Assembly (NCBI GenBank): GCA_026770585.1
Contig: MU647601.1
Coordinates: forward strand, 73,341 to 88,529
Origin: Baffinella frigidus
Lineage: Eukaryota > Cryptophyceae > Cryptomonadales > Baffinellaceae
Length of the DNA stretch: 15,189 bases
Direction of reading: 5' to 3'
The position numbers were made by a program, and so were the translations under genes. The notes beneath the pieces are model-generated. The model did not search any database. It had not been told where the DNA came from and saw only the letters and a program-made list of their open reading frames with translations. Positions 1 through 6,117 of the stretch are shown piece after piece (positions within the stretch are counted from its first letter, which is position 1; every line of letters starts with the position of its first letter).

Positions 1-58
1 TTGGGGCTTGGGGGTTGGGGCTTGGGGGTTGGGGGTTGGGGATTGGGGGTTGGGGGTG
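1..58. repeat. TTGGGGN heptamer tract
   Basis: About eight consecutive heptamers of the form TTGGGG followed by C, G or A. The period matches the TTTAGGG telomere-like tracts elsewhere in the window, but the unit is different. Runs of four or five G at 7-bp spacing could form G-quadruplexes. It lies to the left of the last visible exon of the minus-strand gene, so it may be intronic. It is cut by the window edge. Confidence 0.85.
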
Positions 59-130
59 AGGGTTCAGGCGCATCTTTGCTAATGAATGAAGATCGCGTGG
101 GCGACACATGACAACGAACTGCGAACGTAC

Positions 131-247
131 CCCAGTGACCGCACGAGGCATCGCTGCCCTGCCCCCATCTTGAGGTTCGGCCGCACGGTGAGGATGGGCA
201 GCTTCAGAGGGTCGTCCTCCTGGAACTCACAGTCCGTGACCATGTAC
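131..247 (-). CDS. Candidate exon 7 of split minus-strand gene, unknown function
   Basis: Read on the minus strand, a CCGCAG acceptor ends at 248 and the segment stays open to a donor GTACGT at 130-125. It encodes 38 whole codons and begins YMVTDCEFQEDDPLKLPIL, followed by TVRPNLKMGAGQRCLV. The composition is that of ordinary protein and is not low complexity. The first base completes a codon begun by the two bases left over at 273, so phase agrees with candidate exon 6. The exon ends with two bases over, so the gene should continue to the left of the window. I do not recognise the family. An alternative is that the open frame runs past the donor into a stop near 63. Confidence 0.5.
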
Positions 248-272
248 CTGCGGGTCAGGGTTTAGGGTTCAC
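248..272 (-). other. Candidate 25-nt intron made of telomere-like heptamers
   Basis: On the minus strand the stretch starts GTGAACCCTAAACCC and ends GACCCGCAG, so it has GT and AG ends and consists almost wholly of CCCTAAA/CCCTGAC heptamers. Removing it joins exon 6 (two bases over) to exon 7 (one base to complete the codon) in frame, whereas reading through meets a TGA at once. Its length is extreme for a spliceosomal intron, so exon 6 may instead be wrong and the true intron may be longer. Confidence 0.35.
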
Positions 273-418
273 GTTGCAGCGTGGCCAGAAAGAGCGGAAG
301 AAGGACTTTGTTGAAGTGGTGACGGTGAATCAAACGTTATCACGTTGGATGGTTGAGGATGGCTCATTCTCAACAGGAACCCATTTCTGTATCTCTGCCT
401 TCGGGTAGGGCGCAGGAG
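273..418 (-). CDS. Candidate exon 6 of split minus-strand gene, unknown function
   Basis: Open over 48 codons plus two bases from an acceptor (CCAGAG) at 424-419 to the donor GTGAAC at 272-267. The peptide is basic at the start (LLRPTRRQRYRNGFLL) and Ser/Pro-rich later (SNVITFDSPSPLQQSPSSAL). It starts in phase 0, which fits exon 5 ending in phase 0, and ends in phase 2, which fits exon 7. A second frame here is open for a shorter distance (PYPKAEIQKWVPVENEP) but hits TGA at about 336. The choice between the frames rests only on phase agreement. No domain was recognised. Confidence 0.35.
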
Positions 419-423
419 CTCTG

Positions 424-588
424 GTTCAGGGTTTAGGGTTTGGTACTCTGGTTCAGGGTTTAAGGTTTACCAAACCCTAAACCCTGAACCCTAAACCCTG
501 AACCCTAAACCCTAAACCCTAAACCCTAAACCATAAACCCTAGACCCTAAACCCTAAACCCTAAACCCTAAACCCTAAACCCCAAACC
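424..588. repeat. Head-to-head telomere-like tract
   Basis: The tract begins with about 45 bases of degenerate G-strand units (GGTTCAGGGTTTAGGGTTT). At about 471 it turns into roughly 16 C-strand heptamers (CCCTAAA with a few CCCTGAA, CCATAAA and CCCTAGA variants), ending in CCCCAAACC. The turning point GGTTTACCAAACC is itself nearly palindromic. The C-strand part is the least degenerate telomere-like run of that polarity in the window. It lies within the putative fifth intron of the minus-strand gene. Confidence 0.85.
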
Positions 589-656
589 AGGGTGCACGGT
601 CACGGAAATTACACCGGGCAGACTTTGTACCAGGAAACCTCAAATTAGTCAACAGT

Positions 657-808
657 TTTATCTCAGAAAACGAGTTCTAAAACTCGTTTTCTTAAGTCAA
701 TTCCGCTACAAATTCGTCAACTTATTCTTTACTCTCCGCACAAGTTGACAAATTTGTAGAGGAATTGACTTAAGAAAACGGGTTTTAGAACTCGTTTTCT
801 GAGATAAA
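657..808. mobile_element. Foldback element with 67-bp inverted arms
   Basis: Left arm 657-723 and right arm 742-808 are inverted copies matching at 64 of 67 positions, with an 18-bp spacer. Each arm contains its own hairpin: 11-bp stems with a 4-base loop at 666-691 and 774-799, the right one with one G-T pair. The element has no coding capacity and resembles a MITE or foldback transposon. No clear target duplication was seen. Flanks carry AGTCAAC-type sequence on both sides (about 646 and, inverted, about 905), so a longer decayed element may surround it. Confidence 0.8.
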
Positions 809-865
809 GTTGTGGGAGGCTCGACACCTGACGAGAAGGAGGAAGGTCGCGTCGGTTTGCGCTCG

Positions 866-950
866 TCCGTGCGCGCGAAAACAATCACACAATGCCAAAA
901 GTTGACTATTTAGCACCAGAATTGTCTACTTTCACCATTATTTCATTCTT
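866..950. repeat. Segment related to the foldback at 6118-6218
   Basis: The segment reads CGAAAACA, then ACAATGCCAAAAGTTGAC, then TTTAGCACCAG. The stretch at 6130-6190 has the same order: CGAAAACA, ACAATGCCAATAGTG, GGTACTAAACCGTCAAC. This suggests two diverged copies of one small element. The evidence is a by-eye match of short blocks only. Confidence 0.4.
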
Positions 951-1086
951 TTGCTTGGCCAAGCCCAAATATCCCGGTGCCAAACGTACAACCCTACAAC
1001 AGATCCCAGCACACCAAACGTACAGCTGTAAAACAGATTCCGGTGCAAAACGAGAATCCTGAGTTTTACGTTCTACAGGATCCTGG

Positions 1087-1248
1087 ACCTTGCTCGGATA
1101 GCGAGGGGGCAAATGGATCGGGTATTTTTTGCCTTCAGCTCCCATCGGGAGCTGAAGCCCAGTACAAACTGGACGCGACTGTTACCAAATTTTGAATTCG
1201 TACCCGAATTAAAAAGATCCGTTTGCCCCCTCGCTATCCGACCAAGGT
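1087..1248. mobile_element. Foldback element with 33-bp inverted arms and internal hairpin
   Basis: Arms 1087-1119 and 1216-1248 match in inverted orientation at 31 of 33 positions (core CGGATAGCGAGGGGGCAAA). Between them lies an exact 11-bp stem with a 3-base loop (CTTCAGCTCCC / GGGAGCTGAAG, 1133-1157). The right arm ends five bases from the predicted donor of exon 5, so the element sits just inside the fifth intron. It has no open frame of note. It is probably a non-autonomous foldback or MITE-type insertion. Confidence 0.75.
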
Positions 1249-1252
1249 TCAC

Positions 1253-1362
1253 GTTCCTGGTGTTGTTGATGAACAGGAGGTGGAGCATGTAACCGTCCTC
1301 CAGCTCTGGGGATGTGCCGTCCGGTTTAGGCGCGATTTTGAGTACGTTGACGTATACATTTC
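1253..1362 (-). CDS. Candidate exon 5 of split minus-strand gene, unknown function
   Basis: This is the most convincing coding segment in the window. On the minus strand a CATCCAG acceptor ends at 1363, and a donor GTGAAC lies at 1252-1247. The exon is 110 nt: two bases and 36 codons. The peptide includes NVYVNVLKIAPKPDGTSPEL and DGYMLHLLFINNTRN, which has a normal mix of beta-like hydrophobic alternation and acidic or polar turns. It ends in phase 0, matching exon 6. Its start needs one base from the preceding exon, which exon 4 does not supply, so a short exon between 1363 and 1720 may be missing; 1600-1615 (16 nt, phase 0 to 1) is one weak possibility. I do not recognise the family. Confidence 0.6.
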
Positions 1363-1369
1363 CTGGATG

Positions 1370-1553
1370 AGGGTTGAAGGTTTAAGGTTGGGGGTTGGGG
1401 GTGCAGTGTTCGTGGTTTATGATTCTGGGTTCTGGGTTCGGGGTTGGGGGGTTGGGGTTCAGGGTTCAGGGTTTTGGGTGTTGGTTTTAGAGTTTGGGGT
1501 TTGGGGTTCGGGGTTTGGGCTGCAGGGTTTAGGTTTTAAAGTGAGGGTTTAGG
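1370..1553. repeat. Degenerate G-rich telomere-like tract
   Basis: A run of GGGTT-containing units with mixed spacing (GGGTTGGGGG, GGGTTCAGGG, GGTTTAGG, GGGTTCGGGG). On the gene strand it would lie just upstream of the acceptor of exon 5. Heptamer phase is only partly kept. Confidence 0.75.
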
Positions 1554-1720
1554 AAGAAGGTCGACGGCTTCTGGCAGGTAGCGTGGTCTCTCGTTGACTC
1601 AACCTCGCCCGGCGAGCTTCTTCCAAAACAATTCACCGTCTCCACTTCACCAAATTCCTTCTCTATCTATCTCTCGTGCGTGAGCTTTCTAGCACTTGGG
1701 CTCTCAAGGAATATTCACAC

Positions 1721-1816
1721 AATCCCGTTGTAGTCCGCGGTGTGGTTTGGAGGGCTGAAGCCTTTGGGATCCGTGGAGGTCGCTGAGACGCAGCTGAACT
1801 CCGCGCTGGGCTTCGC
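1721..1816 (-). CDS. Candidate exon 4 of split minus-strand gene, unknown function
   Basis: On the minus strand an ACCGCAG acceptor ends at 1817 and the donor GTGTGA lies at 1720-1715. The exon is exactly 32 codons, phase 0 at both ends. The peptide starts AKPSAEFSCVSATST and continues DPKGFSPPNHTADYNGI, which is not repetitive and is quite unlike the heptamer tract beside it. Phase 0 at the start agrees with exon 3. A second frame is also open here but gives a less protein-like sequence. No family recognised. Confidence 0.5.
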
Positions 1817-1820
1817 CTGC

Positions 1821-2064
1821 GGTTTCAGGTTTCGGGATTCGGGATTCAGGTTTCGGGTTCCGGGATTCGGGTTTCGGGTTTCGGGTTCCGGGATTCGGGT
1901 TCCGGGATTCGGGTTTCGGGTTCCGGGTTTCGTGTTGCGGGTTGCAGGTTCGGGTTTCGTGATTCAAGTTTCGTGTTTCGTTTTTCGTGTTTCGTGTTTC
2001 GTGTTTCGGGTCGCGGGTTTCGGGTTCCGGGTTCCGGGTTTCGGGTCTCGGGTTTCGGGTCTCG
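1821..2064. repeat. TTTCGGG-type heptamer minisatellite
   Basis: About 34 near-perfect heptamers of the pattern GGGTTTC, GGGATTC and GGGTTCC, with a central patch of CGTGTTT. The seven-base period equals that of the TTTAGGG tracts, but the usual base is C in place of A. It fills nearly the whole interval between candidate exons 3 and 4. Because 7 is not a multiple of 3 and the unit lacks stops, both strands give long spurious open frames here (1704-2138 minus and 1740-2219 plus), which I do not call genes. Confidence 0.9.
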
Positions 2065-2077
2065 CCTCGTTGACCAC

Positions 2078-2113
2078 GTGCCAGTGTTCCGCGAGGAGGT
2101 TGTGCCCGATCAC
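2078..2113 (-). CDS. Candidate exon 3 (short) of split minus-strand gene
   Basis: On the minus strand a GTGCGCAG acceptor ends at 2114. The exon encodes VIGHNLLAEHWH and ends at a donor GTGGTC (2077-2072); using the next GT at 2074 adds one Val. It is 36 nt, phase 0 at both ends, and joins in frame to exon 2 (ending GPVHQ) and exon 4 (starting AKPSAEF). Small size makes it uncertain, but the peptide and the three-way phase agreement support it. Confidence 0.45.
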
Positions 2114-2118
2114 CTGCG

Positions 2119-2317
2119 CACCAGATGGCCACCGTCAACCCTCACCCCATTATTTCCCCGCAATCTCTCCAAAGGTGCACACAAATCATAGAAAACCTCA
2201 GGGCGGCGAATGTCGCTGAGTCCTCCCGCGTAGAACGCACGTCGTCTAGATCAGAAAACACGCCCACAGAAAGCTGAGATGCAGACGATGCGTGCCCTCT
2301 CTAACCTCCCGCTTAAC
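2119..2317. other. Stretch without a recognised feature (putative intron)
   Basis: Moderately mixed sequence between candidate exons 2 and 3. No telomere-like repeat, no foldback and no long unique frame. The minus-strand frame of exon 2 stays open into it as far as a TAG near 2248, so an unspliced or longer exon 2 cannot be excluded. Confidence 0.4.
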
Positions 2318-2418
2318 TTGGTGCACAGGGCCCCACTGGTCTGCTAGCTTCAGAAGGGGTTTGGCAAACGCGCCTTGCAGTAGTGCGCGGTACTCTTGAA
2401 CGTATTCGGCACGTTCAC
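2318..2418 (-). CDS. Candidate exon 2 of split minus-strand gene, unknown function
   Basis: On the minus strand an ATAAACAG acceptor ends at 2419 and the donor GTTAAG lies at 2317-2312. The exon has two bases and 33 codons. The peptide EYVQEYRALLQGAFAKPLL followed by KLADQWGPVHQ looks like a charged, probably helical segment. It ends in phase 0, which fits exon 3. Its start needs one base from exon 1, whereas the RGG frame of exon 1 ends in phase 0. A different frame of exon 1's 3' end (ALRLAQALRGSAGEAS) would fit, so one of the two is misread or an exon is missing. No family recognised. Confidence 0.5.
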
Positions 2419-2436
2419 CTGTTTATGGTGTGGTGT

Positions 2437-2531
2437 GTAGGGTTTATGGCTTAGGGTTCAGGGTTCAGGGTTTAAGGTTTAGGGTTCAGGGTTCAGGGTT
2501 TAGGGTTCAGGGTTGAGGGTTTAGGGTTCAC
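2437..2531. repeat. Telomere-like G-strand tract (intron 1)
   Basis: About 13 units of TTTAGGG, TTCAGGG and TTTAAGG in direct heptamer phase. Read on the minus strand it starts exactly with GTGAACCCTAAACCC after candidate exon 1, so the putative donor is part of the repeat. Confidence 0.85.
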
Positions 2532-2903
2532 CAGATGCTTCTCCGGCGGATCCACGAAGGGCTTGTGCCAGTCGGAGGGCGTTAGCTCGGGAATGTCTCT
2601 GGGTCCTGCAAGCCGAGCCAGCTTCGCGACATCGCCTCCCCCAACGATCCCCCCCCAGCCCCCTCTCCCTCCTCCTCCGCGGGGGACCGCTCCACCGCGC
2701 CCAATACCCCCTCTCCCCCCTCTCGCTCCCCCTCGTGCTCCCCCTCCGGCATCAGGCAGTCCACCACGCCCGATACCTCTTCCTGCCCCCCCTCTCGCCC
2801 CCCCTCTCGCTCCCCCTCTCCCGCCTCCCCCGGTGTCAGGCACTGGGTTGCCCCTGCCCCCGCCCCTGCCCCGGACCCCACCCCTGGCAGGAAAGAGAGG
2901 CAT
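2532..2903 (-). CDS. Candidate exon 1: RGG-rich N-terminal segment
   Basis: From an ATG at 2903-2901 (context GCCGCATG) the minus-strand frame encodes MPLFPARGGV, then about 75 residues of Gly/Arg-rich sequence with many GRGG, ARGG and GIGRGG motifs (about residues 7-90). A non-repetitive end follows, containing ELTPSDWHKPFVDPPEKHL, up to a donor GTGAAC at 2531. RGG/GAR segments commonly bind RNA and are arginine-methylated in nucleolar and RNA-binding proteins; whether this one does is inference. The DNA is strongly strand-asymmetric (plus strand C-rich), so every frame gives low-complexity peptide, and a frame rich in GEREGG also exists. The unique C-terminal end favours the RGG frame, but phase to exon 2 does not fit. 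The true start could lie in an upstream exon. Confidence 0.4.
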
Positions 2904-2927
2904 GCGGCAACGCGGCCTCGAAAAGAT

Positions 2928-2965
2928 GGCTCCTGGCCTCCTAAATTTAGATGTTTTCAGGAGCC
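2928..2965. repeat. Small perfect stem-loop
   Basis: GGCTCCTG at 2928-2935 and CAGGAGCC at 2958-2965 form an exact 8-bp stem with a 22-base loop. Confidence 0.5.
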
Positions 2966-2989
2966 CTTTTTCCACGGCAGCCAATCGGC

Positions 2990-3014
2990 AGCCGTGTTAA
3001 AACAGCCGTGTTAA
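2990..3014. repeat. Tandem CAGCCGTGTTAA pair
   Basis: Twelve bases (CAGCCGTGTTAA) occur twice, one base apart. They are part of a cluster of small repeats and hairpins upstream (on the gene strand) of the RGG segment. Confidence 0.6.
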
Positions 3015-3032
3015 GCTGTTTTCTCAACACGC

Positions 3033-3067
3033 GGACCAATCCGTTCGCCCCGCGAACGGATCGGTCC
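3033..3067. repeat. 16-bp stem-loop
   Basis: GGACCAATCCGTTCGC (3033-3048) pairs with 3052-3067 at 15 of 16 positions around a CCC loop. It is the strongest hairpin in 2904-3530. Possible roles include a transcribed structured element or a decayed small foldback; nothing in the sequence decides this. Confidence 0.7.
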
Positions 3068-3529
3068 AGCAGTTCGTCCTCTCCCTCTCTCATGAAAGAG
3101 GTACACTCCCGACGTGCCGGGCGTGTGTATCCTGCAACGTTGGTTGCAGTGGCCGCAGGGCTGGTTTTGAAGTGACCCCATTCCTCGGATCCTGGCTATT
3201 TGGTGCGCAGGCTTCGCATCAGGCTCCGGCAGGACCATCGTGGTCGCCATCTTGCACCGCTCCACCCCCTTCTCCGCCCCGTTGGGGCGATAACGAACCG
3301 CGGCCACCCCGCAGAGCTCTTCCGGCGAGAACGATCTTTAGTGTTAGCCGCGCCACCACAGATCCTAGAGATCTTGCCTGTTGAGGCTCAAAACCTGCAG
3401 GTTCCTAAAGGATCTTTTTTCAGCATTAAAACCTTCCAATCCCTTTCACCTTGTTGAATCGTTGGTGTCTGACTGATCTCACCTCACACCTGCTCACAAC
3501 CCATCTCACCTTTTGGAATCCTGTTTCCT
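3068..3529. other. No secure gene; small hairpins only
   Basis: Two smaller hairpins are visible near 3101-3128 (TACAC.CCCG ... CGGG.GTGTGTA) and 3131-3148 (CTGCAAC ... GTTGCAG). A minus-strand frame with ATGs near 3260 (MATTMVLPEPDAKPAHQIAR) is open across 3011-3307 and could be a 5' exon of the RGG gene, but nothing beyond openness supports it. Confidence 0.4.
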
Positions 3530-3812
3530 TTGGGATATCCGTGGTTGAAGCTCCTATGCTCCAACCATGGGATACCATGAGCCTCATTAAGGCTGACTTG
3601 GACTTGGGTTCGGTGTGTGGGCGAGCGCGGTCCTCTGGATCAACTCAAGCACCCCAAGAAAACCGCCCTGTATCCCCTCCTCACGAGCCTCTGCACTGGA
3701 GAGCTAAACGCGATCCGAGAGCAAAAAGACTTTCTCTGCAGTCCTTTCTACGGAAGGGCGTGTCGTTGGCATATGTTGGGAGCATTTAAAACCTAAAGGA
3801 CCTAAAGGACCT
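3530..3812 (+). repeat. Diverged copies of repeat modules C and B
   Basis: 3530-3660 resembles module C (ATATCCGTGGTTGAAGCTCC, then GATGGGATACCAT-like sequence, then a CTGACTTG...GTGTGTG stretch and AACTCAAGCACCCC). 3707-3812 is module B: GATCCGAGAGCAAAAAGAC, then CTTTCTCTGCAGTCCTTTCT, then GGGCGTGTCGTTGGCATATG, then TTGGGAG and a tail of CCTAAAGGA units. See the intact composite at 4146-4476. Confidence 0.7.
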
Positions 3813-4070
3813 TTAGACCAGCCGAACACGTAGACCGTCGCATGGATAGGTGGGGTATGAGCCTGAGAGGACGACGACATGTCGCATAAGGGTAAGCTAG
3901 GGACGTGCTGCCGCGCAACTGTAGGTGGAGGCGAATCGCTAAGAGTAGCTGTAGCTAGGTTGACCCTAACGGAGACGAGCCGCTCCCCTTTGCATAGCTA
4001 CATTCTGTACAGCCTGGGGAAAACACCTACACATCAACCTTTCTCTCTCCCTTTGGCTTGCTTTTAGGGG
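3813..4070. other. No gene or recognised repeat
   Basis: Mixed sequence with short open frames on both strands, none convincing. The segment near 4010-4040 (CCTGGGGAAAACACCTACAC) weakly recalls module D. Confidence 0.4.
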
Positions 4071-4107
4071 TCGAGCTGCTTTACAGCACTTATGTAAAGC
4101 AACTCGA
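4071..4107. repeat. 15-bp stem-loop
   Basis: TCGAGCTGCTTTACA (4071-4085) and TGTAAAGCAACTCGA (4093-4107) pair at 14 of 15 positions with a 7-base loop. It is followed by a short CTGCAGAT tandem (4113-4130). It stands just before the composite repeat. Confidence 0.7.
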
Positions 4108-4145
4108 TCGGGCTGCAGATCTGCAGATCTCTCACTCTCTCGCTC

Positions 4146-4476
4146 GCTGACTTCCGTACATTGGGGGAAACCCCTACATGCGTTTGGTTTGACATCTGAG
4201 GTATCCATGGTTGGAGCTCCTGTGAGCCTAACGATGGGATACCATATGGGCCTTCAGCCGACTTGCTTTATCCTGAGTGTGTGTGCGAGAATGTACCTCT
4301 TTGGTCTAACTCAAACGCCCGATGAGGATACCCTTTAGCCGGTTCTGCCGCGATCCTTCTGCAACGGGGGGCCTGATGTGATCCGAAAGGAAGCACGGCC
4401 TTTCTGCAGGATACGTTCCGGTGTCCGCCTATGTTGGGAGTTGACAGAACCTGAAGGACCTAAAGGACTTTATGGA
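4146..4476 (+). repeat. Best composite copy: modules D-C-A with nonamer tail
   Basis: Order: D (4146-4185, GACTTCCGTACATTGGGGG, hairpin GGGGG-AAA-CCCCT); C (4187-4354, GGTATCCATGGTTGGAGCTC, stem closed by GGATACC, then a GTGTGTGTGCGAG stretch and CAAACGCCCGATGAGGATAC); A (4355-4469, GGCCTGATGTGATCCGAAAG, hairpin around AAAGGAAGC...GCCTTTC, then TTCCGGTGTCCGCCTATGTT, TTGGGAG); then (CCTAAAGGA)n. Pieces of the same order recur through 3530-5930. A unit of about 330 bp with a variable short-tandem 3' tail resembles a SINE-like retroelement. No A or B box and no open frame were seen, so the class is unproven. Confidence 0.65.
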
Positions 4477-4632
4477 TTTCTGCCTCTGATGGACTTCCCC
4501 AATATGGGTAGTGGCAGTTTCTTGGGTAGGAAAATGCTAGTGCATTTCCCAGATATTTTTCTATCCTCGCCTCAATTCTTGCACCGTGCATTTCACTTTC
4601 GAATAAAGTCAATAAGTATCAATAAGTGTCAA
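4477..4632. other. Unique spacer within repeat field
   Basis: AT-richer sequence between two module A copies, with a duplicated TCAATAAGT near 4608-4627. No gene seen; the plus-strand frame through it begins in the repeat. Confidence 0.4.
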
Positions 4633-5120
4633 ACCTAAAGGACCTAAAGGATCCTTCTGCACTGGGGGGCCTGATGTGATCCGAAAGGAAGCATGGCCTT
4701 TCTGCAGGATAAGTTCCGGTGTCCGCCTATGTTGGGAGCTCGAAGAACCTAAAGGACCTAAAGGCTAAAGGAGCCAAGATACCCTTTAGCCGGTTTCTGC
4801 CGCGATCCTTCTGCACCGGGGAGCCTGATGTGATCTGAAAGGAAGCACGGCCTTTCTGCAGGATACGTTCCGGTGTCCGCCTATGTTGGGAGTTAAAAGA
4901 ACCTAAAGGACCTAAAGGAGGCCTGATGTGATCCGAAAGGAAGCACGGCCTTTCTGCAGGATACGTTCCGGTGTCCGCCTATGTTGGGAGTTAAAAGAAC
5001 CTAAAGGACCTAAGGACCTAAAGGATAAGGGACCTAAAGGACCTAAAGGACCTAAAGGACCTACGTTCCGGTGTCCGCCTATGTTGGGAGCTCGAAGAAC
5101 CTAAAGGACCTGAAGGATCC
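4633..5120 (+). repeat. Module A copies in tandem with CCTAAAGGA tails
   Basis: Module A copies at about 4653-4764, 4807-4918, 4921-5008 (5' truncated) and 5061-5120 (strongly 5' truncated, starting at ACGTTCCGGTGTCCGCC). A small piece of module C (ATACCCTTTAGCCGGTTTCT) lies at 4780-4800. Tails are runs of CCTAAAGGA with one-base and three-base slips; the longest is at 5000-5061. Copies lose 5' sequence but keep the TTGGGAG 3' end and tail. Confidence 0.8.
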
Positions 5121-5300
5121 ACCTGACCTTTGGCCTAACTCAAACGCCCGATGAGGATACCCTTTTAGCCGGTTCTGCCGGATCCTCTGTACAGGGGGGC
5201 TTGATGTGATCCGAAAGGAAGCATGGCCTTTCTACAGAACAATTTCCGGTGTCCGCCTATGTTGGGAGCTCGAAGAACCTAAAGGACCTGAAGGACCTGA
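5121..5300 (+). repeat. Module C 3' part plus module A
   Basis: Starts at TTTGGCCTAACTCAAACGCC (module C from its middle), then module A at about 5184-5298 with TACAGAACAATTTCCGG in place of TGCAGGATACGTTCCGG, then the nonamer tail. It is another 5'-truncated copy in the same orientation. Confidence 0.75.
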
Positions 5301-5488
5301 ATTTCTCTGCAGTCCTTTCTACGGAAGGGCGTGTCGCTGGCATACGTTGGGAGCATTTAAAACCGAAAGGACCTAAAGGATACGAAACGCGACCCGAAAG
5401 CAAAAATGCTTTCTCTGCAGATCCCTTTTACGGAACGGCGTGTCGTTGGCGTATGTTGGGAGAAATTAAAACCTAAAGAACCTAAAGG
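5301..5488 (+). repeat. Two copies of module B
   Basis: Copies at 5301-5385 (5' truncated) and 5386-5488. Shared blocks are TTTCTCTGCAG, CTTTCTACGGAAGGGCGTGT (ACGGAACGGCGTGT in the second), CGTTGG, TATGTTGGGAG, TTAAAACC and a CCTAAAGGA tail. Modules A and B share the TATGTTGGGAG-to-tail end but differ upstream, as if two heads share one 3' end. Confidence 0.75.
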
Positions 5489-5616
5489 CCGGTTTCTGCC
5501 GCGATCCTTCTGCACCGGGGGGCCTGATGTGATCCTAAAGGAAGCATGGCCTTTCTGCAGGATAAGTTCCGGTGTCCGCCTATGTTGGGAGCTCGAAGAA
5601 CCTAAAGGACCTAAAA
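5489..5616 (+). repeat. Module A copy
   Basis: GCCGGTTTCTGCCGCGATCC leads into module A at about 5506-5612, ending in TTGGGAGCTCGAAGAACC and a short CCTAAAGGA tail. It is nearly identical to the copy at 4653-4764. Confidence 0.8.
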
Positions 5617-5693
5617 AATGACCTCAAGTTTCTTTAAAGGATTCTTGTCTTGCTGCTGCTGCCCGCTGACGCTAGGATTGCTCTGAACTAACT

Positions 5694-5926
5694 TTGCTGA
5701 CTTCCGTACATTGGAGGAAACCTCTGCACAAACACCAGTCTTTCCCCCTTAACTTTGCTGGCTCTCGTACATTGGAGGAAACCTCTACATCTGTTTGGTT
5801 TGACATCTGAGGTATCCGTGGTTGGAGCTCCTATGAGCCTAACGATGGGATGCCATATGGGCCTGTAGCCGACTTGCTTTATCCTGAGTGTGTGTGCGAG
5901 GTCTGTGCCTCTTTGGCCTAACTCAA
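5694..5926 (+). repeat. Modules D-D-C, interrupted by GA microsatellite
   Basis: Module D occurs twice (5694-5733 and 5754-5795), the second running into module C (5797-5926), which stops at AACTCAAGGGAGG where the GA tract begins. Compared with 4146-4185, the D hairpin reads GGAGG-AAA-CCTCT in place of GGGGG-AAA-CCCCT, so both partners of one base pair have changed together. Confidence 0.75.
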
Positions 5927-5958
5927 GGGAGGGGGAGAGAGAGGGGCAGAGGGAGGGA

Positions 5959-6010
<52 letters not shown>

Positions 6011-6065
6011 GAGAGAGACAGGGACAGAGGGAAGGAGAGAGAGAGAGAGAGAAAGAGAGAGAAAA
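5927..6065. repeat. GA-rich microsatellite
   Basis: About 139 bp of almost pure purine (GA)n with GGGA and GACA interruptions. Long Arg/Glu frames on the plus strand and Ser/Leu frames on the minus strand arise from it and are not genes. Confidence 0.95.
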
Positions 6066-6117
6066 ATCATCTTCCTCCGCGTGGTGCGCAGCCTCCCCCG
6101 TAGAGCAGTTTTCTCAT

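Noticed and set aside
1704-2219. Overlapping long open frames on both strands rich in ETRNPKP or FRVSGFGF repeats
   Set aside because: They are translations of the TTTCGGG heptamer tract, which lacks stops in most frames.
2563-3000. Plus-strand Pro-rich frame
   Set aside because: It is the complement of the RGG-coding C-rich tract and has no unique non-repetitive end comparable to the minus-strand frame.
4146-4476. Pol III promoter boxes in the composite repeat
   Set aside because: No convincing A box or GGTTCGANTCC B box was found, so I do not claim a tRNA-derived SINE.
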